Of a stretch of 22,702 nt of DNA, positions 1-6,428 are shown one piece after another; position 1 is the first letter of the stretch, and every line of letters begins with the position of its first letter. Origin of the DNA: a virus. Below the pieces are notes generated by a model. The model made no database searches, was not told where the DNA came from, and saw only the letters and a program-made list of their open reading frames with translations. Both the position numbers and the translations under genes were made by a program. The stretch is from positions 1-22,702 of IMG/VR virus record IMGVR_UViG_3300025652_000599, one strand, 5' to 3'.

Positions 1-6
1 GGTATC

Positions 7-25
7 GCCTGCGCAAAACGCAGGC
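7..25. other. Hairpin next to the terminator
   Basis: A perfect 7-bp stem, GCCTGCG (7-13) and CGCAGGC (19-25), encloses the loop CAAAA. It has no T-run after it on either strand, so it is not a classical terminator alone. On the minus strand it lies 3' of the terminator at 28-52 and might back it up or protect RNA ends. On the plus strand it could belong to whatever lies left of the window. Confidence 0.4.
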
Positions 26-27
26 AC

Positions 28-52
28 AAAAAAACCCCGCCGAAGCGGGGTT
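28..52 (-). terminator. Rho-independent terminator of the leftward operon
   Basis: Read on the minus strand, AACCCCGC and GCGGGGTT form an 8-bp stem closed by a TTCG loop (C-UUCG-G, the extra-stable tetraloop), followed by a run of seven T (complement of A28-A34). It starts 4 bases after the stop codon of the 58-residue gene, exactly where an operon terminator is expected. On the plus strand the same hairpin is followed by GATCTT, with no T-run, so it should act mainly on leftward transcription. Confidence 0.88.
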
Positions 53-56
53 GATC

Positions 57-233
57 TTAGTTAACAATTGAATCCCAAATCATCGTGGGTGTTAGGCACG
101 AATTGTATTCAGTCCAATATGATTGATCCCATGATTCGCAACCTAGTAACACGTTAATGATTAGGAAGGCAAACAAGAGTCCGATTGCGAAGGTGGCCGC
201 AAGGCCACCTCCTAGTTCAATCAAGCGCTTCAC
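57..233 (-). CDS. Small membrane protein or lipoprotein, 58 aa, GTG start
   Basis: I do not recognise a family. The frame opens with GTG at 233, whose GTGA overlaps the TGA stop of the upstream gene by 4 bases, and ends with TAA at 57, just before the terminator. The product starts MKRLIE, continues with a hydrophobic stretch of about 24 residues (8-31, rich in Gly, Ala, Leu, Ile, Phe), then a 27-residue polar tail rich in Trp, Tyr, Ser and Thr. The basic N-terminus before the membrane segment predicts N-in topology. The residues LLGC (29-32) resemble a lipobox, so a lipoprotein cleaved before Cys32 is an alternative to a one-TM protein. There is no clear Shine-Dalgarno; translation is probably coupled to the 170-residue gene. 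A perfect 8-bp stem with a four-base loop (191-210) lies inside the gene. A membrane role in lysis, entry exclusion or host takeover is only a guess. Confidence 0.7.
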   Translation of the reverse strand: MKRLIELGGGLAATFAIGLLFAFLIINVLLGCESWDQSYWTEYNSCLTPTMIWDSIVN

Positions 234-742
234 TTGAGCACCGCCAAGGCAATCTTGATCTTGGCAATCATGTCAGTCAGATCGAAGGTTGCTTCCTCCG
301 CTGTCTGGCAGACCTTGATAACATCGTTCAGGTTATCTCGGACCCGTTGATCAAGTGGACGGTTGCGCGATCCTGCACCGTCTGACTTGTCAGCATTCAA
401 ACGCTTGCCTAGTTGAGTTTTGAAGTCACCGATGCGGGCGTTGATCTGTTGTTGCCAGTATCGCTTGTCTGACTTCTGGGTCTCAGTCAAAGAGTTAGTA
501 GGCTTGGCTAACAATGCCTGATTAGTCTTAGTGAAACCTAGCACGACCGCCGCCTTGAGCGCTGTCCATTCATCCGCGTGGATGGTGGAACCGTCTGACT
601 TGGGGCTGATGTAATCAGTCACCTTGTCGAAGCCGTCTGCTATCAGCAGGTCAAGCGCCGCGACGCCTGCCTTGTCTGCCTTGATGCCTAGTTCAACCGC
701 GCTTGCGATTTTATCTTGTGTTACTGTTTTTAAAGTACGCAT
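230..742 (-). CDS. Hypothetical protein, 170 aa, leftward operon
   Basis: I do not recognise this protein. It is soluble-looking and largely helical, with no signal peptide or membrane segment. Charged and Gln-rich stretches occupy residues about 85-140, including a YWQQQ motif, and the single cysteine is near residue 145. The start at 742 is well supported: AGGAGA (754-749 on the minus strand) lies 6 bases upstream of the ATG. It is the first gene of a two-gene leftward transcript, and its TGA overlaps the GTG of the 58-residue membrane protein. A candidate promoter at 771-800 contains a dyad, so the operon may be regulated. It points away from the structural genes, which suggests separate timing, perhaps early or host-interaction expression. 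Confidence 0.82.
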   Translation of the reverse strand: MRTLKTVTQDKIASAVELGIKADKAGVAALDLLIADGFDKVTDYISPKSDGSTIHADEWTALKAAVVLGFTKTNQALLAKPTNSLTETQKSDKRYWQQQINARIGDFKTQLGKRLNADKSDGAGSRNRPLDQRVRDNLNDVIKVCQTAEEATFDLTDMIAKIKIALAVLK

Positions 743-770
743 GTCATATCTCCTATGATTGACAGTTAAG

Positions 771-800
771 GTTATGTCAGCAGGTTCCCCCTGATGACAA
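771..800 (-). promoter_or_regulatory. Candidate promoter of the leftward operon
   Basis: On the minus strand, TTGTCA (800-795; 5 of 6 match to TTGACA) is followed after 18 bases by CATAAC (776-771; 4 of 6 match to TATAAT). The predicted start would fall about 20 bases upstream of the AGGAGA ribosome site. A weaker alternative lies further upstream, TTGATT, 17 bases, CATAGT. This is consensus matching only. Confidence 0.4.
775..799. promoter_or_regulatory. Imperfect dyad inside the leftward promoter
   Basis: TGTCAGCAGG (775-784) and CCTGATGACA (790-799) are inverted repeats matching at 9 of 10 positions around a 5-base centre. The dyad covers the spacer and parts of both boxes of the candidate minus-strand promoter, where a repressor would block polymerase. 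It could instead fold as a hairpin in RNA, but it would then lie upstream of or at the predicted transcript start. Confidence 0.5.
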
Positions 801-872
801 TTACACTATGCCAAACATATGGTAACAAATCAATAGATAAACTAACAGGATGACAAGTTTACACATAATCCG

Positions 873-939
873 ATAGGCCATGTTAGTGTCACACTAACAA
901 AACAGCATAGGCCAGACCCTACCCGCCCCCCATAGGCCA
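873..939 (+). repeat. Three direct repeats of ATAGGCCA
   Basis: ATAGGCCA occurs at 873-880, 907-914 and 932-939, with start-to-start spacings of 34 and 25 bases. Flanking bases differ, so the 8-mer itself seems to be the conserved unit. The array flanks the 881-899 palindrome. Short direct repeats upstream of terminase genes can be protein-binding sites, for example small-terminase sites, but nothing here proves that. Confidence 0.5.
881..899. promoter_or_regulatory. Perfect palindrome, operator-like
   Basis: TGTTAGTGTCACACTAACA is a perfect inverted repeat with 9-base arms and a single central base. A further ACTAACA lies at 841-847, matching one arm's end. This size and symmetry fit a site for a dimeric helix-turn-helix protein. 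No repressor gene is present in the window, so the protein would be encoded elsewhere in the phage or by the host. Confidence 0.55.
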
Positions 940-1061
940 CTTCACAGCTTGGGACTCCCTATCTCCTATGTATTACTAGTATGTACGAATAGTTGTGTTT
1001 TTTCTGAGTTCGGTACCCCCACCCCCCTTTATATAGGAACACCCCCCACTAGGAGTCCCAA
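917..1061. repeat. C-tracts and a long-range inverted repeat
   Basis: C-runs sit at 917-919, 922-924, 926-931, 1016-1020, 1022-1027 and 1042-1047, making the minus strand G-rich. A 10-base inverted repeat, TTGGGACTCC (949-958) and GGAGTCCCAA (1052-1061), encloses the last three runs with a 93-base loop. The G-rich strand has short G-runs that might form a quadruplex, though only two-layer types are obvious. Possible roles are a packaging cut site or a structured leader; neither can be settled from sequence. Confidence 0.45.
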
Positions 1062-1066
1062 CCTCC

Positions 1067-1095
1067 TTGCACTAAAACAAATTATTGTGTATAAC
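1067..1095 (+). promoter_or_regulatory. Candidate promoter of the terminase operon
   Basis: TTGCAC (1067-1072) and TATAAC (1090-1095; 5 of 6 match to TATAAT) are 17 bases apart. Transcription would start near 1102, about 28 bases before the small terminase ATG. The -35 box is weak, so an activator or a phage-specific sigma factor or polymerase may be needed, or the late promoter may be a different sequence. Confidence 0.4.
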
Positions 1096-1129
1096 TCGGC
1101 AGTAACGGTTAACAACCTGCGGAAACAGT

Positions 1130-1732
1130 ATGTCTTTAATGCTCGAACCAGAGATTGGTGTACCATACTCGGATGAAATTCCGTATATGGATTTGCGTGC
1201 ACGCGCAGAAGCTGCGTGCAATACTGCTTCTATGCTAGGAGAACACGGGTTGGACCTACAACCTACCAGTGAAGACGAAGAAATCGCAGCAAAAATTTCT
1301 TTGGCCTATGCTGATAACCCTGAAAAGACCTCTAAGAAGGTTTCTACTAAGCGAGCGTCGGCTTTACCGCCCGCTGCGCTGGTCGCTACTCACGGAATCT
1401 TGACTCAATTCGGGCATTCGGTCGTAGAAAGCGCTGTTCAAGTGCGCCATTTAGTCACAAACAAGCTAATTGAAGAGACTGAGAACCCTGACCCCCGCGT
1501 TCGTATCCGTGCATTAGAGTTGTTGGGTAAGATTTCGGATGTTGGGCTGTTTACAGACAAGACCGAAGTCACAATTACCCACAGAACCACTGATGAACTA
1601 CGCGAAAGCCTACGCAATAAGCTGTCAAAGCTGGTAAATCCCGACGAAGACGTGATCGAAGCAGAGTTTGTAGACCCTGATGCTGTAGATGTGGACGCAG
1701 AACTGGGAATTGAGGACGAATCTGATGAATGA
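1130..1732 (+). CDS. Putative terminase small subunit
   Basis: Likely the DNA-recognition subunit that brings phage DNA to the large terminase at the portal. It is 200 residues long and lies directly upstream of, and overlapping, the large subunit. Residues 78-175 form the most family-like part: a helical stretch after SALPPAALVATHGILTQFG, then ALELLGKISDVGLFTDK (128-144), which I associate with small terminases of uncultured marine phages. The C-terminal 30 residues are strongly acidic, typical of a flexible tail that contacts the large subunit or portal. No strong Shine-Dalgarno precedes the ATG at 1130 (only GCGGAAA); a second in-frame ATG at 1139 is possible. Calling it from position and C-terminal similarity is more secure than from a recognised helix-turn-helix, which I do not see. 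Confidence 0.72.
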   Translation: MSLMLEPEIGVPYSDEIPYMDLRARAEAACNTASMLGEHGLDLQPTSEDEEIAAKISLAYADNPEKTSKKVSTKRASALPPAALVATHGILTQFGHSVVESAVQVRHLVTNKLIEETENPDPRVRIRALELLGKISDVGLFTDKTEVTITHRTTDELRESLRNKLSKLVNPDEDVIEAEFVDPDAVDVDAELGIEDESDE

Positions 1733-3278
1733 TATGTCCTTAGACTTCTCTGAAGACGATATTCAGCGTTTGTTGGACAATTTAGACAGCTTTTCGCCAG
1801 ATGAGATAGCTGAAATAGACAAAATGGCGGGAGAATTAGGCAACCGCAAGCAAAACAAAGCAGCCTACGACGATTTGATAGACTTCTGCAAGCTCATGAT
1901 GCCTGAGTTCATCGTTGGTAAGCATCATAGGATACTTGCTGACATGTTAATGGGCATCGAGAAGGGGGAAAAGGACCGTGTTTGCGTGAATATACCCCCT
2001 AGACATGGCAAATCACAGCTCGTTTCTATCTTCTACCCCGCATGGTTTTTAGGTAGAAATCCTGACAAAAAGGTCATGATGGTGTCCCACACCACTGATT
2101 TAGCGGTGGACTTTGGGCGTAAAGTACGTAACTTAATAGCAACAGATGCTTACCGATCAGTATTTCCTACAGTAAAACTAGCACAGGATAGTAAGTCAGC
2201 AGGCAGATGGAACACTAACGTCGGAGGAGAATACTATGCGTGTGGTATTGGTAGCGCTCTTGCTGGTCGGGGTGCTGACCTCTTGCTCGTTGACGATCCC
2301 CATTCTGAACAAGACGTTATTAATGGAAACTTTGAAGTGTTCGCCAAAGCCTACGAATGGTTTACCTTCGGAGCGCGTACTCGTCTCATGCCGGGTGGCA
2401 GAGTGGCGATAATTCAAACACGTTGGCATATGGATGACCTGACTGGACGTGTGACAAACGACATGGCTAAGAACGACCGCTCGGATCAATACGAGGTTGT
2501 CGAGTTCCCTGCTATACTAGAAGTACAAAACAAGAAAACGAAACGCTATGTGGAGAAACCACTGTGGCCTGAGTTCTTTGACTTAGAGGCACTGTTACGT
2601 ACTAAGGCGTCAATGCCTACGTTCCAGTGGAACGCGCAGTACCAACAGAATCCTACGTCTGAAGAAGCGTCGATAGTTAAACGAGACTGGTGGAACCTGT
2701 GGGAACAGGACAACCCCCCGTCGTCTGAATATCTTATCATGTCTTTGGACGCAGCGGCAGAAACACACAACCGTGCCGACTACACAGCACTCACTACTTG
2801 GGGCGTTTTCTTCAACGAAGATACGAATGCGTACAATATTATATTGTTGAATAGTATAAAAAAGCGTATGGAGTTTCCAGAACTTAAACAACTGGCTATG
2901 GAGGAGTACGCTGAGTGGGAGCCTGATGCGTTCATTGTGGAGAAGAAAAGCGCAGGTACCGCGCTGTATCAAGAGATGCGGCGTATGGGATTACCAGTGT
3001 CGGAGTACACCCCGCATAGAGGATCAGGTGATAAGTTAGCACGACTTAACTCCGTTGCAGATATTGTTGCATCGGGTATTTGCTGGGCACCCCCTACCAG
3101 ATGGGCAGAAGAAGTGATAGAAGAGATTGCCGGATTCCCTTTTATGAGTCATGATGACTTAGTGGACTCAACGGTGATGGCGCTTATGCGGTTTAGGCAA
3201 GGCGGGTTTATTCGACTACCTACTGACGAGCCAGAAGAGCAACAATACTTCCGCCAACGTCGTGGTGGGTTTTACTGA
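1725..3278 (+). CDS. terL: Terminase large subunit
   Basis: ATP-driven packaging motor with a C-terminal nuclease that cuts the DNA concatemer; it docks on the portal. Numbering from ATG 1725 (517 aa): Walker A PPRHGKSQ at 91-98, Walker B LLLVDD at 186-191 with the catalytic acid, a QTRWHMDD motif near 231-238 between ATPase and nuclease, then RNase H-like nuclease acids in LSLDAA (D342), IVEKK (E406) and SHDDLVDS (D477, D478). All key residues are present, so it should be active. GAGG at 1712-1715 lies 9 bases before ATG 1725, and this start overlaps the small subunit stop by 8 bases. The frame is open further upstream to 1689, but that start has no ribosome site; ATG 1734 is another possibility. 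The sequence looks like the prophage-type terminase family with a Terminase_6C-like C-terminus. Confidence 0.96.
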   Translation: MNDMSLDFSEDDIQRLLDNLDSFSPDEIAEIDKMAGELGNRKQNKAAYDDLIDFCKLMMPEFIVGKHHRILADMLMGIEKGEKDRVCVNIPPRHGKSQLVSIFYPAWFLGRNPDKKVMMVSHTTDLAVDFGRKVRNLIATDAYRSVFPTVKLAQDSKSAGRWNTNVGGEYYACGIGSALAGRGADLLLVDDPHSEQDVINGNFEVFAKAYEWFTFGARTRLMPGGRVAIIQTRWHMDDLTGRVTNDMAKNDRSDQYEVVEFPAILEVQNKKTKRYVEKPLWPEFFDLEALLRTKASMPTFQWNAQYQQNPTSEEASIVKRDWWNLWEQDNPPSSEYLIMSLDAAAETHNRADYTALTTWGVFFNEDTNAYNIILLNSIKKRMEFPELKQLAMEEYAEWEPDAFIVEKKSAGTALYQEMRRMGLPVSEYTPHRGSGDKLARLNSVADIVASGICWAPPTRWAEEVIEEIAGFPFMSHDDLVDSTVMALMRFRQGGFIRLPTDEPEEQQYFRQRRGGFY

Positions 3279-3289
3279 GAGGCTAGATT

Positions 3290-5773
3290 ATGGCGATAGA
3301 AAAAGGGTTATATTCAGCCCCAGAGGGTTTGGATAAGGAACTAGAAGAAGGTTTGGAAGGTGTCGAAGGTATGGACACTGCTGAGCTAGAGATAGAGATC
3401 GTTGATCCTGAAGCGGTCACTTTGTCTGATGGCAGTATGGAGATAACAATAATCCCCGACTTAAACGAGTCTGACCTCATGGGGTTTGATGCTAACTTGG
3501 CAGAGGCGCTGGAAGACGGTGACTTGCAAGAACTATCTGGGGAGTTAATTGGGCTTGTTGAAGCAGACATTGAGAGCCGAAAAGATTGGGCGGATACGTT
3601 TGTTAAGGGACTAGATACTCTAGGGCTGAAGTACGAAGAGCGTACTGACCCGTGGGATGGTGCTTGTGGAGTGTATTCTACAGTCCTAGCAGAAGCAGCT
3701 ATCCGGTTCCAAGCAGAGACAATGAGTGAGACGTTCCCCGCCGCTGGCCCTGTCAAGGTTAAAATCCTTGGGGAAGAAACACAAGAAAAGATTGAAGCGG
3801 CTGAACGTGTAAAGTCTGACATGAACTATGAGCTTACTGAGCGCATGGTCGAGTACAGACCAGAACACGAGCGGATGCTCTATAGCCTAGGACTCGCAGG
3901 ATCGGCGTTTAAGAAGGTTTACTTTGATCCTAACCTAGGACGCCAGATGGCGGTCTACATCCCAGCAGAAGACGTTATTGTGCCTTACGGTGCGTCTACG
4001 ATTGAGCAGGCCGAACGTGTCTCGCATATCATGCGCAAGACTAAGAACGAGCTACGTAAGCTACAGGCCGCTGGATTCTACCGTGACGTAGAGCTAGGAG
4101 ACCCCGAGCCGTTCCACACAGATATTGAAGAGAAGAAAGCCGAAGATGATGGTTTCTCTATCTCTGACGATAGTCGTTTTGCAATCTACGAGATTCATGC
4201 TGACCTAATCATTGACGGTATTGACGAAGATGATGAGGGTATAGCGAAACCCTACGTTGTTACGATTGAGCGTGGCACTGGAGAAGTCCTTGCTATACGC
4301 CGTAACTGGAACGAAGAAGATGAGCTAATGCTCAAGCGCCAGCACTTTGTACACTATGTATATGTGCCGGGATTTGGCTTTTACGGCCTTGGCCTGATTC
4401 ATATCATTGGTGGATATGCGAAGGCTGGGACATCCTTGATACGTCAGCTAGTTGATGCTGGTACCCTATCGAATCTCCCCGGTGGGTTGAAGTCTCGCGG
4501 GCTACGTATCAAGGGTGATGACTCTCCAATCGAACCGGGTGAGTTTAAAGATGTAGATGTACCGTCCGGTAGTATCCGCGACAACATCATGCCGCTACCC
4601 TACAAAGAACCTAGTCAGACTCTCCTCGCTCTGTTAAACCAGATTACGACTGAAGGTCGTCGATTGGGTGCTATCAGTGACATGAACATATCGGACATGT
4701 CAGCCAACGCTCCTGTGGGTACTACGCTAGCGCTCTTAGAGCGTACGTTGAAGCCGATGGCAGCAGTGCAAGCCCGTGTTCACTACACCATGAAGCAGGA
4801 GTTTAAACTCCTTAAAGCGATCATGTCAGAGCACGCACCGGAGGATTATGACTACATCCCCATGCGGGGCGAAGTAAGCGCACGGCAGTTAGACTATATG
4901 ATGGTGGACGTAATCCCCGTCAGTGATCCCAATAGTTCTACAATGGCCCAGCGTGTTGTTCAGTACCAAGCTGTGCTACAGATGGCTCAGCAAGCGCCTC
5001 AGATATACGACCTACCACAACTACATCGTCAGATGATTGAGGTGTTAGGTGTGAAGAACGCAGACAAACTTGTTCCCACAAGAGAAGATTCCAAGCCCGC
5101 CGATCCAGTCAGCGAGAACATGGATGCTCTGGTTGGCAAGCCGATACGAGCGTTTATCTACCAAGACCATCAGGCTCACATTGCGACTCACACGTCGTTT
5201 ATGCAGGACCCACAGGTTGCTCAGATGATCGGACAGAACCCACAAGCACAGCAGATTATGGCGTCATTACAAGCGCACATTGCAGAGCACCTTGGGTTCC
5301 AGTATCGCCAGCAAATCGAGGAGAAGTTGGGAGCACCGCTACCACCTCCGGGTCAGGAGTTACCAGAGCAGATCGAAGTGGATTTGTCACGTCTGGTAGC
5401 AGAGGCAGGGGCGCAACTTATGCAGGGGCATCAGCAAGAAGCCGCGCAGAAGCAAGCGGAACAGCAACAACAGGACCCTATCTTCCAGCAGAAACAAGCC
5501 GAGCTACAGCTCAAAGGGCAGGAAGTACAGCGCAAGGCCGCAAAGGATCAACAAGAAGCACAGATGAAACAGGCCGAATTGCAGCTTAAAGCTCAGAAGA
5601 ATCAGGTTGATGCGCTCTTCGATGCGGAGAAGCTGAAGTTGGATAAACAAGAATTAGAACTAGACGCTAAGAAAGAAGGCGTTCGCGTGGCGGCAAATCG
5701 TCGCCAAGAAAACAACAAGCTCGATTTGGAGCTTGCGAGGATGATGGCTGACAAGCCTAAACGAGGTGAATAA
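3290..5773 (+). CDS. Portal protein, P22-like
   Basis: Forms the dodecameric ring at one capsid vertex through which DNA is packaged and ejected. At 827 residues it is longer than the P22 portal (about 725) and much longer than typical siphovirus portals. After an acidic N-terminal extension (residues 1-100), the central region carries a WADTFVKGL...DPWDGACG segment typical of podovirus portals, followed by the core with GTLSNLPGGLKSRGLR (about 390-405) and a long helical part. The last 120 residues (about 707-827) are a Gln/Lys/Glu-rich coiled coil, comparable to the C-terminal barrel of P22 portal that reaches into the capsid. GAGG lies 7 bases before the ATG. Its last base is shared with the next gene (TAATG). 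Assignment rests on size, position and segments remembered from the family. Confidence 0.9.
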   Translation: MAIEKGLYSAPEGLDKELEEGLEGVEGMDTAELEIEIVDPEAVTLSDGSMEITIIPDLNESDLMGFDANLAEALEDGDLQELSGELIGLVEADIESRKDWADTFVKGLDTLGLKYEERTDPWDGACGVYSTVLAEAAIRFQAETMSETFPAAGPVKVKILGEETQEKIEAAERVKSDMNYELTERMVEYRPEHERMLYSLGLAGSAFKKVYFDPNLGRQMAVYIPAEDVIVPYGASTIEQAERVSHIMRKTKNELRKLQAAGFYRDVELGDPEPFHTDIEEKKAEDDGFSISDDSRFAIYEIHADLIIDGIDEDDEGIAKPYVVTIERGTGEVLAIRRNWNEEDELMLKRQHFVHYVYVPGFGFYGLGLIHIIGGYAKAGTSLIRQLVDAGTLSNLPGGLKSRGLRIKGDDSPIEPGEFKDVDVPSGSIRDNIMPLPYKEPSQTLLALLNQITTEGRRLGAISDMNISDMSANAPVGTTLALLERTLKPMAAVQARVHYTMKQEFKLLKAIMSEHAPEDYDYIPMRGEVSARQLDYMMVDVIPVSDPNSSTMAQRVVQYQAVLQMAQQAPQIYDLPQLHRQMIEVLGVKNADKLVPTREDSKPADPVSENMDALVGKPIRAFIYQDHQAHIATHTSFMQDPQVAQMIGQNPQAQQIMASLQAHIAEHLGFQYRQQIEEKLGAPLPPPGQELPEQIEVDLSRLVAEAGAQLMQGHQQEAAQKQAEQQQQDPIFQQKQAELQLKGQEVQRKAAKDQQEAQMKQAELQLKAQKNQVDALFDAEKLKLDKQELELDAKKEGVRVAANRRQENNKLDLELARMMADKPKRGE

Positions 5774-5970
5774 TGGCTAAAACCGTCTTTGACGTGCTTA
5801 AACAAAAACTCGACGAAGATATTTCGTCTGCAACTAGTTTTCTTGCTGGGGGGTCTGCTAAAGACTTCGCAGGATACAAGGAGATTGTTGGCTTAGTTCG
5901 GGGTCTCGAAGCCAGCAAGCAACACATTGAGGACCTCTCGCGTAATTATATGGATGATCAAGATGAATAA
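5773..5970 (+). CDS. Conserved hypothetical protein, 65 aa
   Basis: A small, mainly helical, slightly acidic protein with a GYKEIVGLVRGLE segment (about 34-46) and an acidic end DDQDE. No signal peptide, membrane segment or metal-binding cysteines. It sits between portal and co-chaperonin with overlaps at both ends (TAATG at the start, 8 bases at the end), so it is translated with the head genes. I recall similar short proteins at this place in marine phage genomes but know no function; a head-assembly accessory or connector role is inference from position. Confidence 0.8.
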   Translation: MAKTVFDVLKQKLDEDISSATSFLAGGSAKDFAGYKEIVGLVRGLEASKQHIEDLSRNYMDDQDE

Positions 5971-6418
5971 CACTCAGACTATTGAAGTACCTGATGCACT
6001 AAAAGCTAAGATGGCAGCAGAAGCAGCAGAAGCTGAACCTATTGCCGAAACTAGTAAACGTGAAGTCAGCGACGAGGAATGGGAAGCACAAATGCCCAAA
6101 CCTTCTGGCTACCGTTTGTTAATAGCCCTACCCGATGTCGAAGAATATTACCAAGGCAGTACCCTGCTTAAAACAACTGACCAGATGCACAAAGAGTACA
6201 TCATGTCGATTATGGGTATTGTTATAGATATGGGGGCAGACGCCTATTCAGACAAAGACCGTTTCCCTGAAGGCCCTTGGTGTAAAGAAGGGGACTATGT
6301 GATGTTTCGTATGAACACAGGCACACGGTTCAAAGTTAACGGGAAAGAATTTAGATTAATGAACGACGATTCTGTGGAAGCTGTAATCCCTGATCCTCGT
6401 GGCATTATGGCTGTATAG
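5963..6418 (+). CDS. GroES-like co-chaperonin
   Basis: Predicted Cpn10-fold cap for the host GroEL, probably needed to fold the phage capsid protein, as gp31 does for T4. The 151-residue product has a charged 45-residue N-terminal extension not found in GroES, then a GroES-like body at 46-151: SGYRLLIALPDV (first strand), YYQGSTLLKTT at 63-72 in the place of the mobile loop with TLL matching the Ile-Val-Leu that binds GroEL, MGIVIDMG (strand before the roof), KEGDYVMFRMNTGTRFKVNG (GD-V-F motif) and the ending MNDDSVEAVI, like GroES MSESDILAIV. ATG 5963 overlaps the previous stop; earlier in-frame starts at 5954 and 5927 are less likely. Its position between portal and scaffold supports a head-assembly job. 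The fold call is from motif alignment by eye. Confidence 0.82.
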   Translation: MNNTQTIEVPDALKAKMAAEAAEAEPIAETSKREVSDEEWEAQMPKPSGYRLLIALPDVEEYYQGSTLLKTTDQMHKEYIMSIMGIVIDMGADAYSDKDRFPEGPWCKEGDYVMFRMNTGTRFKVNGKEFRLMNDDSVEAVIPDPRGIMAV

Positions 6419-6428
6419 GAGAAAAATC

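Larger units (their letters stand above)
743..1129. other. Divergent intergenic control region
   Basis: No convincing gene lies in this 387-base stretch between the leftward operon and the terminase operon. It contains two dyads, three ATAGGCCA repeats, C-tracts, a 10-base inverted repeat and promoter-like sequences for both directions, listed separately. It differs from the rest of the window, where genes are packed with overlaps or gaps of a few bases. Its place just upstream of the terminase genes makes it a candidate for transcription control and for the packaging start site. Confidence 0.7.

Noticed and set aside
191-210. Perfect 8-bp stem with GCAA loop, first read as a terminator
   Set aside because: It is not followed by a T-run and lies inside the 58-residue gene, where it encodes Gly-Gly-Leu-Ala-Ala; the true terminator is at 28-52.
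949-1176. Rightward frame of 75 codons starting at TTG 949 and running into the small terminase gene
   Set aside because: It has no ribosome site, covers C-tracts and the inverted repeat, overlaps the terminase start in another frame, and its product has no coherent composition.
1689-1724. Upstream extension of the large terminase to ATG 1689
   Set aside because: The extra 12 residues lie inside the small terminase gene without a ribosome site, while ATG 1725 has GAGG at good distance.
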